This document shows, in pieces, positions 1 to 8,822 of a stretch of 28,569 nt of DNA. The stretch's first letter is position 1. Every line of letters begins with the position of its first letter. Below the pieces are notes generated by a model. It searched no databases. It was given only the letters and a program-made list of their open reading frames with translations, and was not told the origin of the DNA. This stretch comes from Rhodospirillaceae bacterium (lineage in GTDB: Bacteria > Pseudomonadota > Alphaproteobacteria > MPNO01 > UBA2964), in assembly GCA_018660305.1 (NCBI GenBank), contig JABJKO010000253.1, forward strand, positions 1-28,569, read 5' to 3'. Made by a program: the position numbers and the translations under genes.

Positions 1-168
1 AATATCCGCACCGATACCGGCCAGCGCGTCCCGGTCGGCGGCGAGGGCCCCCAGCCGGGCGGCCTCCTCAGGATTTTCGGCAAGCCACGACTCAATCCCG
101 ACGCGGGCTTCCGCGTCGAGTTCGCCATCGAGATAGGCGTTGAGTTCAGCTTCGCCGATTCGTTCCAT
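1..168 (-). CDS. Anti-sigma factor, N-terminal part (runs off the window start)
   Basis: Reading leftward from ATG at 168, 56 codons are open to the window edge. The start lies 5 bases beyond the sigma factor stop at 174, so the two are translationally linked. The N-terminus (MERIGEAELNAYLDGELDAE) has the acidic 'L-x-A-Y-x-D-G-E-L' pattern of the RsiW/COG5662 anti-sigma family, followed by an Ala/Glu-rich helix. In that family this cytoplasmic part binds and silences the cognate ECF sigma factor, and a membrane segment usually follows; that part would lie outside the window. No HxxxCxxC zinc motif is visible in the part present. The role is inferred from the N-terminal pattern and the position next to the sigma gene. 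Confidence 0.75.
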   Translation of the reverse strand, partial: MERIGEAELNAYLDGELDAEARVGIESWLAENPEEAARLGALAADRDALAGIGADI

Positions 169-173
169 CGGGC

Positions 174-770
174 TCACGAATCCTTTCCAGTTTCTGTCCG
201 GTCATCGCCGTTCATGAGCGACCTGAGCCGGGTCCGACCGCGCGCCAGACGGGACATCACCGTTCCCACCGGCACACCCAGCACAGTGGCCGTTTCCGCG
301 TAGGTCAGCCCCTCGGCGCCCACCAGCATCACCACGGCCCGCTGGTCTTCCGACAGTTTGCCCAGCGCCCGTTCCAGATCCCTTAACATCAGCCCATCCC
401 CCTGGGCGGGCGGCACTGAACTGCGGTGACTGTCGGCGATATCGTCCGTGGTCCCTGCCGTTGGTGTGCGACGGGCTTTGATGACCGCGTTAACATGCAA
501 ATTGTGCATTATGGTGAACAGCCAGGCCCGCAGATTAGTCCCCGGCTGGAACAGATTTTGACGAGAAATTGCCCGTTCGAGGCTGTCCTGAACGAGGTCG
601 TCCGCAGCGATCGAATCCCGCAGCAAGACATGCGCATAGCGGCGCAGACGCGGAATTTCCGCGGTGATATCGTCGCTGAAGGTCGGGCGATTATTGATAG
701 CCGTCCCCTTCGCCGCATCCGCGTTTGGGCGACTCTTCTCCAAGGGATTCTGAATCGTCGGTCCGTCCAT
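174..770 (-). CDS. ECF-family RNA polymerase sigma factor
   Basis: A 198-residue protein with the two-domain layout of extracytoplasmic-function sigma factors. Region 2 spans about residues 40-102 (RRYAHVLLRD, ADDLVQDSLERA, then LRAWLFTIMHN); it binds core polymerase and the -10 element. Region 4 spans about 130-186 (LSEDQRAVVMLV, then a helix-turn-helix LTYAETATVLGVPVGTVMSR) and recognises the -35 element. About 35 extra residues precede region 2. The ATG at 770 has only a weak ribosome site (GTGAAAG), so the start is not firm. The downstream anti-sigma gene makes this a stimulus-released sigma factor in the usual model. I found no convincing autoregulatory GGAAC-type promoter in the 181 bases upstream, so the target regulon cannot be inferred here. 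Confidence 0.93.
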   Translation of the reverse strand: MDGPTIQNPLEKSRPNADAAKGTAINNRPTFSDDITAEIPRLRRYAHVLLRDSIAADDLVQDSLERAISRQNLFQPGTNLRAWLFTIMHNLHVNAVIKARRTPTAGTTDDIADSHRSSVPPAQGDGLMLRDLERALGKLSEDQRAVVMLVGAEGLTYAETATVLGVPVGTVMSRLARGRTRLRSLMNGDDRTETGKDS

Positions 771-951
771 GGTCTTTCACACCGGGATTAATGCCCAGAA
801 AGCAATGAAAGTCCAACCATGAGGTCAACCATCGTCCCGGGATCTCTGAACGTGACTGATCGTAATACCGCATCACGGTCGGATAGTGTGTCCGCTTGCG
901 CAGCAGTCTGGTTTGACGGATCATTGGTCGATGATCGTCAATAGCAGCTAA

Positions 952-1800
952 ATGATCGTGCCCAAACGCCTTACGACCGAACAAATCGAACGATACAAAC
1001 GAGACGGGTTCCTGTCGCCGGTGCGCGTGATGCCGGAACCGGACGCGGTCGCACTCAGGCAAAGGGTCGAGGCGTTCGAGGCGGCGCAGGGCAAGCCGGT
1101 TCACGGCACGCAACGGACCAAATGCTCGCTGCTGTTTCCCTGGGTCTACGATCTTTTCACCAGCGATGCGGTGCTTGATACGGTGGAGGATTTGATCGGG
1201 CCCAATATTCTGCACTACCAATGCGGGGTATGGATCAAGGAACCGGAAGCCGGGTCCTATGTCAGCTGGCACCAGGACTGCACCTATTACGGCATGGACC
1301 CGCTGGAACTGGTCAGCGCGTGGGTTGCCCTATCGCCTGCGACCGAGGAGACGGGGTGCATGCAGGTGGCGCCCGGGTCCCATAAATTAGGCGAACTGCC
1401 TGTCGATTTTTCCGAGTTGAGCGACGACAATTTGCTTACCAGCGGTATGCGTGCGCGATATGAAATCGACGACTCCAATACCGTTCTAATGGAGTTGCAG
1501 CCGGGCGAGATGTCGCTGCACCACGTCGCCCTGGTCCATAGTTCGCGTCCCAACCATGGCGCTGATCGCCGGATTGGCATTGCCGGCGGTTACGTCCCGC
1601 CCCACGTACGCCAGACAACCGATCTTCTCGCCAGCGCGATGCTGGTCAGGGGAGAGGACCGGTATGGTCACTTCCCGCTGGATGAAAAGCCGCCGGTGTC
1701 GCCCGACGATCCGGCGACAATCGCCTGCCATGATCGTGCCGTGACCCTATACCGCGACAAAGCGGCCGAGTGCGGCAACAAAACCGCATGGCGGCATTGA
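952..1800 (+). CDS. Phytanoyl-CoA dioxygenase (PhyH) family Fe(II)/2-oxoglutarate oxygenase
   Basis: A 282-residue protein, a normal length for bacterial PhyH-like enzymes, which hydroxylate a substrate using Fe(II), O2 and 2-oxoglutarate. The N-terminus (LTTEQIERYKRDGFL) is the typical 'eq...y..dGf' opening of the family. The iron-binding HxD is in WHQD (H107, D109); the distal His is probably H196 in LVHSSRPN, followed by the 2-oxoglutarate-binding Arg in DRRIG (206-207). So all expected catalytic residues are present. The substrate cannot be read from sequence; relatives act on fatty acyl-CoAs, small metabolites or antibiotics. It is divergent from the sigma factor and convergent with the SDR gene, so it probably has its own promoter. 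The ribosome site before 952 is weak; an in-frame GTG at 958 is an alternative start. Confidence 0.88.
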   Translation: MIVPKRLTTEQIERYKRDGFLSPVRVMPEPDAVALRQRVEAFEAAQGKPVHGTQRTKCSLLFPWVYDLFTSDAVLDTVEDLIGPNILHYQCGVWIKEPEAGSYVSWHQDCTYYGMDPLELVSAWVALSPATEETGCMQVAPGSHKLGELPVDFSELSDDNLLTSGMRARYEIDDSNTVLMELQPGEMSLHHVALVHSSRPNHGADRRIGIAGGYVPPHVRQTTDLLASAMLVRGEDRYGHFPLDEKPPVSPDDPATIACHDRAVTLYRDKAAECGNKTAWRH

Positions 1801-1808
1801 TTTAAACT

Positions 1809-2657
1809 TTAGGCGTCTTCACGTAGTTCAAACCCCACGGGGCTCATAATTTTTTTCGCGGCTTCCGTGGGATCGAGCGAGGTATCCCATTCGTCGGCGG
1901 CGAGCCTGATGCCATTGAACCCATCGGACGCCGCCGAGGCGAACCACAGGATCGGCGGTCCCATGACCACCGGATCGGTGGGCGCCCGGCCGGTACGGTC
2001 GATACCGGCGTCACGCCAGGCATCGGGCATGATTGCCGTATCGGCGGCACGGCCGGGGATCAGGACATTGGCGGTGACCCCGGTCCCTTCGAGATCCTGC
2101 GACCAGACATAGGTCGCGGCTTCGAGCGCTGCCTTGGTCGGGCCATAGGGGAAGAAACCCCGGCGCTGCATGGTACCGATGCTGGTGGTGACGTTGAGCA
2201 CGCGCCCCCAGCCCTGCTTGACCATATGGGGCACGGCATGGCGGGCCATGTTGAAGGGCCCCATGGCATTAGTGTCGAAGGTCGCCTGGACCTGCGCGAT
2301 ATCTTCCTCCCAGAACTTCACCGGATCGGTCATGAAATTCTCGCTGAACGGGCGCATGCCGAGGCCGGCATTGTTCATCAGCACGTCGATGCGGCCGAAT
2401 TTTTCAAGGGTCGTCTCGACGATTTTCCGGCAATCGTCGGGCTGACGCAGATCGACGACCATCGGATAGACTTCGCCCCCCGAATTGCCCATCACGGCCG
2501 AGGCATCCGCTTCGATCAACGGGATATCCTCTTCGATATGCCCCGGTGCGACCACCTTCGCTCCCGCATTGACCAGCGCCAGCGTCATGGCCCGGCCCAG
2601 CCCGCGCGGGCCCCCGGTTATGATACAGATTTTTCCGGTAACCGATGACTCAGCCAT
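1809..2657 (-). CDS. Short-chain dehydrogenase/reductase (SDR)
   Basis: A 282-residue NAD(P)-dependent oxidoreductase with a Rossmann fold. It has the cofactor loop TGGPRGLG (14-21), the NNAG motif (95-98), and catalytic Ser159, Tyr171 and Lys175 (the last two in YGPTK), so it should be active. The start was set at ATG 2657, which follows GGGAGAATTCAC, rather than at an in-frame codon at 2675. It lies 30 bases downstream of the molybdenum hydroxylase gene on the same strand, so the two probably form one transcription unit and may act in one oxidative catabolic route. The substrate is unknown. The C-terminal section (about residues 190-280) is longer than in minimal SDRs. Confidence 0.9.
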   Translation of the reverse strand: MAESSVTGKICIITGGPRGLGRAMTLALVNAGAKVVAPGHIEEDIPLIEADASAVMGNSGGEVYPMVVDLRQPDDCRKIVETTLEKFGRIDVLMNNAGLGMRPFSENFMTDPVKFWEEDIAQVQATFDTNAMGPFNMARHAVPHMVKQGWGRVLNVTTSIGTMQRRGFFPYGPTKAALEAATYVWSQDLEGTGVTANVLIPGRAADTAIMPDAWRDAGIDRTGRAPTDPVVMGPPILWFASAASDGFNGIRLAADEWDTSLDPTEAAKKIMSPVGFELREDA

Positions 2658-2687
2658 GTGAATTCTCCCTGTCACTATTGGTTTTGT

Positions 2688-5018
2688 TTAATTTGCGGAT
2701 TTAGCCGCTTGAATGGTTTGCCAGATCCGTTCCGGTGTCGCCGGCATGTCCATATGGGTCACGCCCAGCGGTTTGAGGGCATCAACCACCGCATTGATAG
2801 TGGTGGGCAGGGCACCGGTCGGCCCGGATTCCCCGCCGCCTTTGGCGCCGATCAGATTGGACTCGGTCGGTATGGGCGCGCTGATGATCTCCATATTGCA
2901 GAAATCATCCGCCCGCGGCAGGCAGTAATCCATAAAGGAGCCTGAAATCAGCTGACCGCTGTCGGCATCGAAGGCAATGTTTTCCATCAGGGCCTGACCG
3001 ACACCCTGCGCGATGCCACCATGCATCTGGGCTTTCAGCAGCAGTGGATTGACCACCGTGCCCACGTCATCGACGCAGACGAAGCCGACCATCTCGGTTG
3101 CACCGGTATCGGGGTCGATTTCCAGCTCGCAGATCTGAACACCGGTGGGCCAGTTCCAGTATTGCGGTGTGAAAACGCCGGTCTCATCCAGACCCGGTTC
3201 GATTTCCGGGGGCAGGGCGGTGGGGCGGAAGGCCTGTTTGGCGACCTCGATCAGTGTCAGGGACCGGTCGGTCCCGGCGACGGTGAATGTCCCGTCATCG
3301 AACTCGATGTCGGTCTCGGAGGCTTCGAGTATATGGGCGGCGATGGTGGTCGCCTTGGCGATAATTTTCTCGCAAGCCCGCGCCGCTGCCGATCCGGCAA
3401 TGGCGGTGGATCGGGAATTGAATGTCCCGCGACCATAGGTGACGAGATCCGTGTCACCCTGCACATATCGGATGATGCCGGGCTCTATGCCGAGCCGGCC
3501 GCAAATTATCTGCTTGAAGATGGTCTCGTGGCCCTGACCGTGGCTGATGGTCCCCTGTAGCACAGTGACCGTCCCCGACGGGTCGAACCGTATGTCGCAG
3601 GATTCCAGATTGGGCGTCGACGTTTTCTTGACCGTGTTCGATACGCCGATGCCCCGTAATTTACCTCTGCCCGCGGCTTCGGCGCGGCGGGTCTCGAAAT
3701 TGCCGTAATCGATGGCCTCGAGCGCCTTTTCCATGTTCCCTGGAAAATCGCCACAATCGTATTTATAGCCCAGAGCGTTGGTCCACGGCATCTGGTCCGG
3801 TGTGACATAGTTCCGGCGCCGCAACTCAACGGGGTCCATACCCAGTTCGCGCGCCGCGATATCCACCAGCCGCTCGCCGATATAGGCGGCCTCCGGCGCC
3901 CCGGAGCCGCGATAGGGGTTGGTGCAGTTGCAATTGGTGAACACACCGCTGGTCTCCACATGGGCGACCGGCGTTTTATACACCCCGCACAGGGTCCCCA
4001 GATTGCCCACCGTCGGCCGCGGTCCGCGGATGGCGAGATAGGCGCCCATGGCGACATGGGTCCTGATCTTTACGGCGAGGAACACGCCGTCCCTGTCCAG
4101 GGCGATGGAATATTCGCTCACATTGTCGCGGCCGTGATCGTCCGACATGAAGCCCTCCGACCGGTCGCAGACCCATTTGACCGGGCGGTCGACCAGACGC
4201 GACGCCCACAGCACCAGAAGCAGTTCCGGGTATGTGCCGCCCCGCATGCCGAAACTACCGCCCACGTCGCCGGGCACGACCCGGACCTGGGTTTCCGGAA
4301 TGCCAAAAACCTGCTGGGTAATCTGATACCGGACCGGGTGCGGATTCTGGAGACCCGTATAAAGCGTATAGCGCTCCGACCGCCTGTCGTAATCGCCGAG
4401 ACAGCCGCGTGGCTCCATGGTCACGGCGGCGACCCGGTTCACCACCAGCTTGTGGCTTACCACATGGTCGGCGGCGGCAAAGGCGGAATCCACCGCGGCA
4501 AGATCGCCTTCGGCATGGGTGAAGCTAAAATTATCAGGGTTCTCGTCCCAGATGGGTTGCGCGCCCGGTGCAATGGCGGCCTCGACGGACGATACCGACG
4601 GCAGCGGCTCATAGGTGACATGGATCAGTTCGGCGGCATCGCGGGCCTGCAGCCGGGTTTCCGCGACCACGAAGGCAACGTAATCGCCCACGAAGCGCAC
4701 GCGGTCGGTAACCAGCGCGCCGCGATAGGGCTGAAACATGGGGCTGCCATCGGCTTTTTTGCGGTTTTCCTCGCAGGGCAGCGTGCCGTAGTTTTCCGCC
4801 ATCCAGTCTTCGCCGGTGAGGACGGCGATGACACCCGGTGCCGCCCTGGCCACGGAAATATCGATGGATGAAATTTTCGCATGGGCGTGCGGCGATCGCA
4901 GGACATGGCCCCATGTCTGATCGCGCAGATTCACATCGTCGAGGAAATCGCCGCCACCGGTCAGAAGACGCGGGTCCTCCTCGCGCGGTACCGGCTGGCC
5001 AATCGCAAACTCACCCAT
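2688..5018 (-). CDS. Xanthine dehydrogenase/CO dehydrogenase-family molybdopterin-binding large subunit
   Basis: A 776-residue protein, typical for the large subunit of molybdenum hydroxylases, which hydroxylate heterocycles or aldehydes or, in one branch, oxidise CO. The start ATG 5018 follows AGGAACGAGA and matches the family N-terminus (GQPVPREEDPRLLTGGGDF). Moco-contacting GGSFGMRGG is at 253-261. The active-site loop reads NPYRGSGAPE (367-376), nearest to the AYRGAGR loop of form II (not CO-oxidising form I, AYRCSFR). The catalytic base is Glu730 in KGGGESG. The enzymes are normally heterotrimers with FAD and 2Fe-2S subunits, but neither gene flanks this one; only an SDR follows. True CO dehydrogenase activity is unlikely. 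The substrate is unknown. Confidence 0.92.
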   Translation of the reverse strand: MGEFAIGQPVPREEDPRLLTGGGDFLDDVNLRDQTWGHVLRSPHAHAKISSIDISVARAAPGVIAVLTGEDWMAENYGTLPCEENRKKADGSPMFQPYRGALVTDRVRFVGDYVAFVVAETRLQARDAAELIHVTYEPLPSVSSVEAAIAPGAQPIWDENPDNFSFTHAEGDLAAVDSAFAAADHVVSHKLVVNRVAAVTMEPRGCLGDYDRRSERYTLYTGLQNPHPVRYQITQQVFGIPETQVRVVPGDVGGSFGMRGGTYPELLLVLWASRLVDRPVKWVCDRSEGFMSDDHGRDNVSEYSIALDRDGVFLAVKIRTHVAMGAYLAIRGPRPTVGNLGTLCGVYKTPVAHVETSGVFTNCNCTNPYRGSGAPEAAYIGERLVDIAARELGMDPVELRRRNYVTPDQMPWTNALGYKYDCGDFPGNMEKALEAIDYGNFETRRAEAAGRGKLRGIGVSNTVKKTSTPNLESCDIRFDPSGTVTVLQGTISHGQGHETIFKQIICGRLGIEPGIIRYVQGDTDLVTYGRGTFNSRSTAIAGSAAARACEKIIAKATTIAAHILEASETDIEFDDGTFTVAGTDRSLTLIEVAKQAFRPTALPPEIEPGLDETGVFTPQYWNWPTGVQICELEIDPDTGATEMVGFVCVDDVGTVVNPLLLKAQMHGGIAQGVGQALMENIAFDADSGQLISGSFMDYCLPRADDFCNMEIISAPIPTESNLIGAKGGGESGPTGALPTTINAVVDALKPLGVTHMDMPATPERIWQTIQAAKSAN

Positions 5019-5204
5019 TCTCGTTCCTGTTATTCGCCATGGTGACAACGCCTGAGCGCTGTTGTCTTTGGAGCCGGAATGATATCGGATGCGGGACCCC
5101 GCAACAACGGCGGGCGAGAATTGCCGTGCCGACTCACCGCCATTTTGTGGTATGACCCTGCCCCGGATCATTGAATCAAGCGCTCACATAACGGATCACG
5201 ATTG

Positions 5205-7505
5205 ATGAAACGTACGATCTTCGGATTGATGTTTTTCGTATTGCTGGGGGTTAGCGCCGCCGCACCCGCTCAGCAGGGAACCGCCGCTTCTGCCCCAACT
5301 GCGGCGGATGCGGCGGCGGTGGCCAGCGATGCCGATCTCAAAGGCCTCGTCAAAACGCTCGAAAATGATGCGGAGCGAAAGAAGCTGATCGGGCAGCTCA
5401 ACGCCCTGTTGGCGGCCCAGAAAGCGTCCGGCGGCGAGGCAGCGAAAAAGACAATCGGAACCCGTGTGCTCGATTCCATTTCCCGGCGCATAGAGTCGGT
5501 CAGTGGGGAATTCGTGGCCGGAACACGGGCCATCATGGACGTGCCAAACATCTATGACTGGTTTGTCCGCCAGATGTCCGAGGAGAAGACACGGGCGCGC
5601 TGGATTGAGATTTCGTGGAAGATTATTCTCGCCTTGCTGGTCGGACTGGCCGGCGAATGGGTTATCCGGCGCTTGCTGACCCGGCCCCGCCGTACGCTGG
5701 AAACCCTCGACACCGACTCGTTTTCCATAAAGTTCGTCAGTCTGCTGGGACGAACAATTCTCGATATCATTCCCATTGCCGGGTTTCTGGCGGCGAGTTA
5801 TGCGGCTTTGACACTCGCCGAACCGGGAGAAGTGACCCGCCTTGTGGCCTACGCGCTGATCAACGCCAACGTGCTGGTCCGCACCGTGCTCGCAATCGCC
5901 CGTCTGGTTCTTGCACCGGCGACGCCCAAGCTGCGCATGCTAAAGCTGCGGGATGTTGATGCGAACTATCTCTTTATCTGGGTCCGCCGCCTGGCCGATG
6001 TTGCGCTTTACGGTTATTTCATCATCGTCGCCATCGGACTACTCGGGCTGAGCGGGGACGGGACTGATATCCTGTTCAAGCTATTGGGTCTCGTCGGCAC
6101 GCTGATGCTGGTTGTCTTTGCCCTGCAAAACCGAAAGACCGTCGCGGACTGGTTGCGCGGGCCGGATCAGCCCGACGTCGTCCTGAAGTCGTTACGGGCG
6201 CGCATCGCCGATATCTGGCACGTCGCCGTAATTCTCTACGTCATCGTTATGTACGGGGTGTGGGCCCTGGCGGTCGAGGACGGGTTCACCTTCGTCCTGC
6301 GGGCGACAGCCTTGTCGATCGTTATTCTTGTGGTCGCTACGTTTCTGTCCAAGGCCCTGCAACGGCTGTGCCGGCGGGTGTTTGCATTGCGCGACGAGAT
6401 CAAGCGCCGTTATCCGGGTCTTGAAGCCCGTGCCAACCGCTATATTCCCATCGTCGAAAAAAGCATATCAATCGTCATCGGAGCGATCACGCTCTTTGCC
6501 GTTTTTGAAGCGTGGGGTATCGATTCATCCGCCTGGCTCGCGACACCCCTGGGCCAGCGCATTGCCAGCAGTGCGGTGACTATCGCCTTTATGCTGGTGG
6601 TGACAATTGTCGTTCTGGAGGTGAGCAGCGCTCTGATCGAACGGTATCTGTCGCGCGATGGCGCGGCGGTCAGTTCACGGGCCAGGACGCTGCTGCCTTT
6701 GCTGCGGACCACGCTACTGGTTGTCCTGGTCACCCTGTTCTTGCTGGTGACCCTGTCGGAACTCGGGCTGAATATCGCACCACTGCTGGCCGGCGCGGGG
6801 GTTATCGGTCTGGCCATCGGTTTTGGGGCACAGACCCTGATGAAGGACATCATCACCGGCATGTTTATCCTGGTCGAGGACCAACTCGCGGTTGGCGATG
6901 TGGTCAAGGTGGGATCCCATGCCGGGGTGGTCGAGACCATGACATTGCGCACCATCCGGTTACGCGATCTTGCCGGGACGGTTCATGTGGTGCCGTTCAG
7001 CGAAGTGACGACGCTCGAGAACATGACAAAGGATTTCTCGCGTTACGTCTTCGAGGTCGGTGTCGCCTATCGGGAGGACACGGACACGGTGGTTGAGGCT
7101 CTGAAGCAGGTCGGTGACGATTTGCTTCAGGACGAGGCGTTCAAGGATCTGATTATCTCCCCCCTGGAGGTGCTCGGCGTCGATAGTTTCGGCGACAACG
7201 CGGTTATCATCAAAGCGCGGATCACAACGCAGCCCATAAAGCAGTGGCAGGTCGGGCGCGAGTTCAACAGACGGATGAAAAAGCACTTCGACGCGCTGGG
7301 CATTGAAATTCCGTTCCCCCATCGCACCATCTATTTCGGCGAGGACAGGGAGGGCGAGGCGCCCGTCGCCAGGGTGGCGATGGTCGACGGCAATAAGGAC
7401 CGTTCGACAGCGCCGCAAAAATCGTTACCGGAATCGCCGAGGGGCGACGCCAGCGTAGCCGCGACCCCCGAAACCGGCGGGGTCGATGCACCCGACGGGG
7501 ATTGA
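5205..7505 (+). CDS. MscS-family mechanosensitive ion channel, large form with signal peptide
   Basis: A 766-residue inner-membrane protein. A Sec signal (KR, hydrophobic core, cleavage near APAQQ at about residue 23) leads into an Ala-rich periplasmic segment (about 24-135), then many hydrophobic helices from about 140 to 540. The MscS core follows: the Gly/Ala-rich pore helix GAGVIGLAIGFGAQTL at about 531-546, then KDIITGMFILVEDQLAVGD and the cytoplasmic beta domain to about 620, with an alpha/beta tail. Members release solutes during hypo-osmotic shock. The extra N-terminal helices resemble larger MscS paralogues of the YbiO/MscK kind, not minimal MscS. An in-frame TTG directly precedes the chosen ATG; no strong ribosome site is visible. 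It is divergent from the molybdenum enzyme gene. I see no clear promoter in the 186-base gap. Confidence 0.92.
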   Translation: MKRTIFGLMFFVLLGVSAAAPAQQGTAASAPTAADAAAVASDADLKGLVKTLENDAERKKLIGQLNALLAAQKASGGEAAKKTIGTRVLDSISRRIESVSGEFVAGTRAIMDVPNIYDWFVRQMSEEKTRARWIEISWKIILALLVGLAGEWVIRRLLTRPRRTLETLDTDSFSIKFVSLLGRTILDIIPIAGFLAASYAALTLAEPGEVTRLVAYALINANVLVRTVLAIARLVLAPATPKLRMLKLRDVDANYLFIWVRRLADVALYGYFIIVAIGLLGLSGDGTDILFKLLGLVGTLMLVVFALQNRKTVADWLRGPDQPDVVLKSLRARIADIWHVAVILYVIVMYGVWALAVEDGFTFVLRATALSIVILVVATFLSKALQRLCRRVFALRDEIKRRYPGLEARANRYIPIVEKSISIVIGAITLFAVFEAWGIDSSAWLATPLGQRIASSAVTIAFMLVVTIVVLEVSSALIERYLSRDGAAVSSRARTLLPLLRTTLLVVLVTLFLLVTLSELGLNIAPLLAGAGVIGLAIGFGAQTLMKDIITGMFILVEDQLAVGDVVKVGSHAGVVETMTLRTIRLRDLAGTVHVVPFSEVTTLENMTKDFSRYVFEVGVAYREDTDTVVEALKQVGDDLLQDEAFKDLIISPLEVLGVDSFGDNAVIIKARITTQPIKQWQVGREFNRRMKKHFDALGIEIPFPHRTIYFGEDREGEAPVARVAMVDGNKDRSTAPQKSLPESPRGDASVAATPETGGVDAPDGD

Positions 7506-7566
7506 AAACAGCGCCGCAGGCGGGCGGTAGGGGCGATTTTTTCCCTTGCCCTGTGTGTCGCTAACA

Positions 7567-7596
7567 TTGACAGAGGGCGAATAGCCTCCGTATTGT
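7567..7596 (+). promoter_or_regulatory. Candidate sigma-70 promoter of the argD-argF-hslO operon
   Basis: A perfect -35 TTGACA (7567-7572) is followed after 18 bases by TATTGT (7591-7596), 4 of 6 matches to the -10 consensus. A start near 7603 would leave a leader of about 47 bases before the GTG of argD. That leader could fold GGTGG (7612-7616) onto CCACC (7624-7628). This is a motif match only. Confidence 0.45.
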
Positions 7597-7649
7597 CCGC
7601 CTTTCCGCGGAGGTGGATTTTCGCCACCCGCAGGTCCCGGAGAATAACC

Positions 7650-8822
7650 GTGATTTCAGAAGTAATGCCGAGCTACGGCCGGGTGGATGTTGCCTTTGAA
7701 CGGGGTGACGGCGCCTATTTATTTACCAGCGATGGGCAAAAGTTTCTCGATTTTGCATCGGGGATCGCTGTCACGTCATTGGGCCATAATCACCCCCATC
7801 TGGTGGCAGCCCTTACGGAGCAGGCGTCCAAACTGTGGCATTGCTCCAATCTGTTCCGTATTCCGGAACAGGAGCGGCTGGCTCACCGGCTGGTGGAGAA
7901 CAGCTTTGCCGATACGGTCTTCTTCGCCAATTCCGGCGTCGAGGCGGTGGAGGCGGGGCTCAAGCTGGTTCGCAAGTTCCATCATGATTCCGGCGCGCCC
8001 GAACGCTATCGGACCATCACGTTCGACGGCAGTTTCCACGGCCGTACCCTCAGCGCAATATCGGCGGGCGCCAACGCGGCGCATCAGACCGGATTTGGCC
8101 CGCTGATGGATGCCTTCGATCATGTCAGCTTTGGCAATCTGAACGAGGTCCGCAATGCCATTACGGCGGAGACCGGGTCCATTCTCGTGGAATCTGTCCA
8201 GGGCGAAGGCGGTATCCGGCCTGGCGACGAGGCGTTCCTGAGAGGGCTGCGGGAAACCTGTGACGAGTTTGGCCTGTTGCTGTTCTATGACGAGGTGCAG
8301 ACCGGCATGGGCCGGACGGGGCACCTGTTTGGCTATGAGGCAGCCGGCGTGGCGCCCGATGTCATGTCGCTCGCCAAGGCGCTGGGGGGCGGGTTTCCCA
8401 TCGGTGCCTGCCTCGCGACCGAGCGCGCCGCCGTGGGCATCGTCCCCGGCACCCATGGCAGTACGTTTGGCGGCAATCCGCTGGCCACGGCGGTCGCCAA
8501 TGCCGTCCTCGACGTCATGCTGGAAGACGGGTTTATGTCCAATGTCCGGGCCATGGGCGATGCCCTGATGTCGGAGGCGTCGGGGCTTCAGAAAAAATGG
8601 CCCGACATTATCGAGCTAGTGCGGGGGGCCGGTCTCATGATCGGGCTGAAATCCGTTGTTCCCAACGGCGATCTCGTCACCGCTTGTCGTGAAGCGGGTT
8701 TATTGACGGTTCCGGCGGCGGAAAATATTGTTCGGCTGCTGCCGCCGCTGATCATCGACAACAGCCATGTTGACGAGGCCATCGGCATGATCGATACGGC
8801 TTGCCGGGCGCTGTCCGAATGA
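7650..8822 (+). CDS. argD: Acetylornithine aminotransferase
   Basis: A 390-residue PLP-dependent class III aminotransferase converting N-acetylglutamate semialdehyde to N-acetylornithine in arginine synthesis; family members may also serve lysine synthesis. The start is GTG 7650, seven bases after GGAG at 7639-7642; the 19 residues further upstream in frame are Arg-rich and not family-like. The PLP Schiff-base lysine is K243 in SLAKALGGG. Other landmarks are LDFASGIAV near the N-terminus, [15 protein letters not shown], the Asp of [13 protein letters not shown] that contacts the PLP pyridine nitrogen, and [11 protein letters not shown]. The stop overlaps the argF start (ATGA), so the two are translationally coupled. 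ArgD is favoured over other class III aminotransferases because of argF. Confidence 0.95.
   Translation: MISEVMPSYGRVDVAFERGDGAYLFTSDGQKFLDFASGIAVTSLGHNHPHLVAALTEQASKLWHCSNLFRIPEQERLAHRLVENSFADTVFFANSGVEAVEAGLKLVRKFHHDSGAPERYRTITFDGSFHGRTLSAISAGANAAHQTGFGPLMDAFDHVSFGNLNEVRNAITAETGSILVESVQGEGGIRPGDEAFLRGLRETCDEFGLLLFYDEVQTGMGRTGHLFGYEAAGVAPDVMSLAKALGGGFPIGACLATERAAVGIVPGTHGSTFGGNPLATAVANAVLDVMLEDGFMSNVRAMGDALMSEASGLQKKWPDIIELVRGAGLMIGLKSVVPNGDLVTACREAGLLTVPAAENIVRLLPPLIIDNSHVDEAIGMIDTACRALSE

Noticed and set aside
3960..4871. 303-codon plus-strand frame inside the molybdenum hydroxylase gene
   Set aside because: Antisense shadow: no domain, and the opposite strand has strong family motifs throughout.
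7510..7545. GC-rich stretch ending in TTTTTT after the MscS gene as a terminator
   Set aside because: No stable stem of more than a few pairs could be drawn directly before the T-run.
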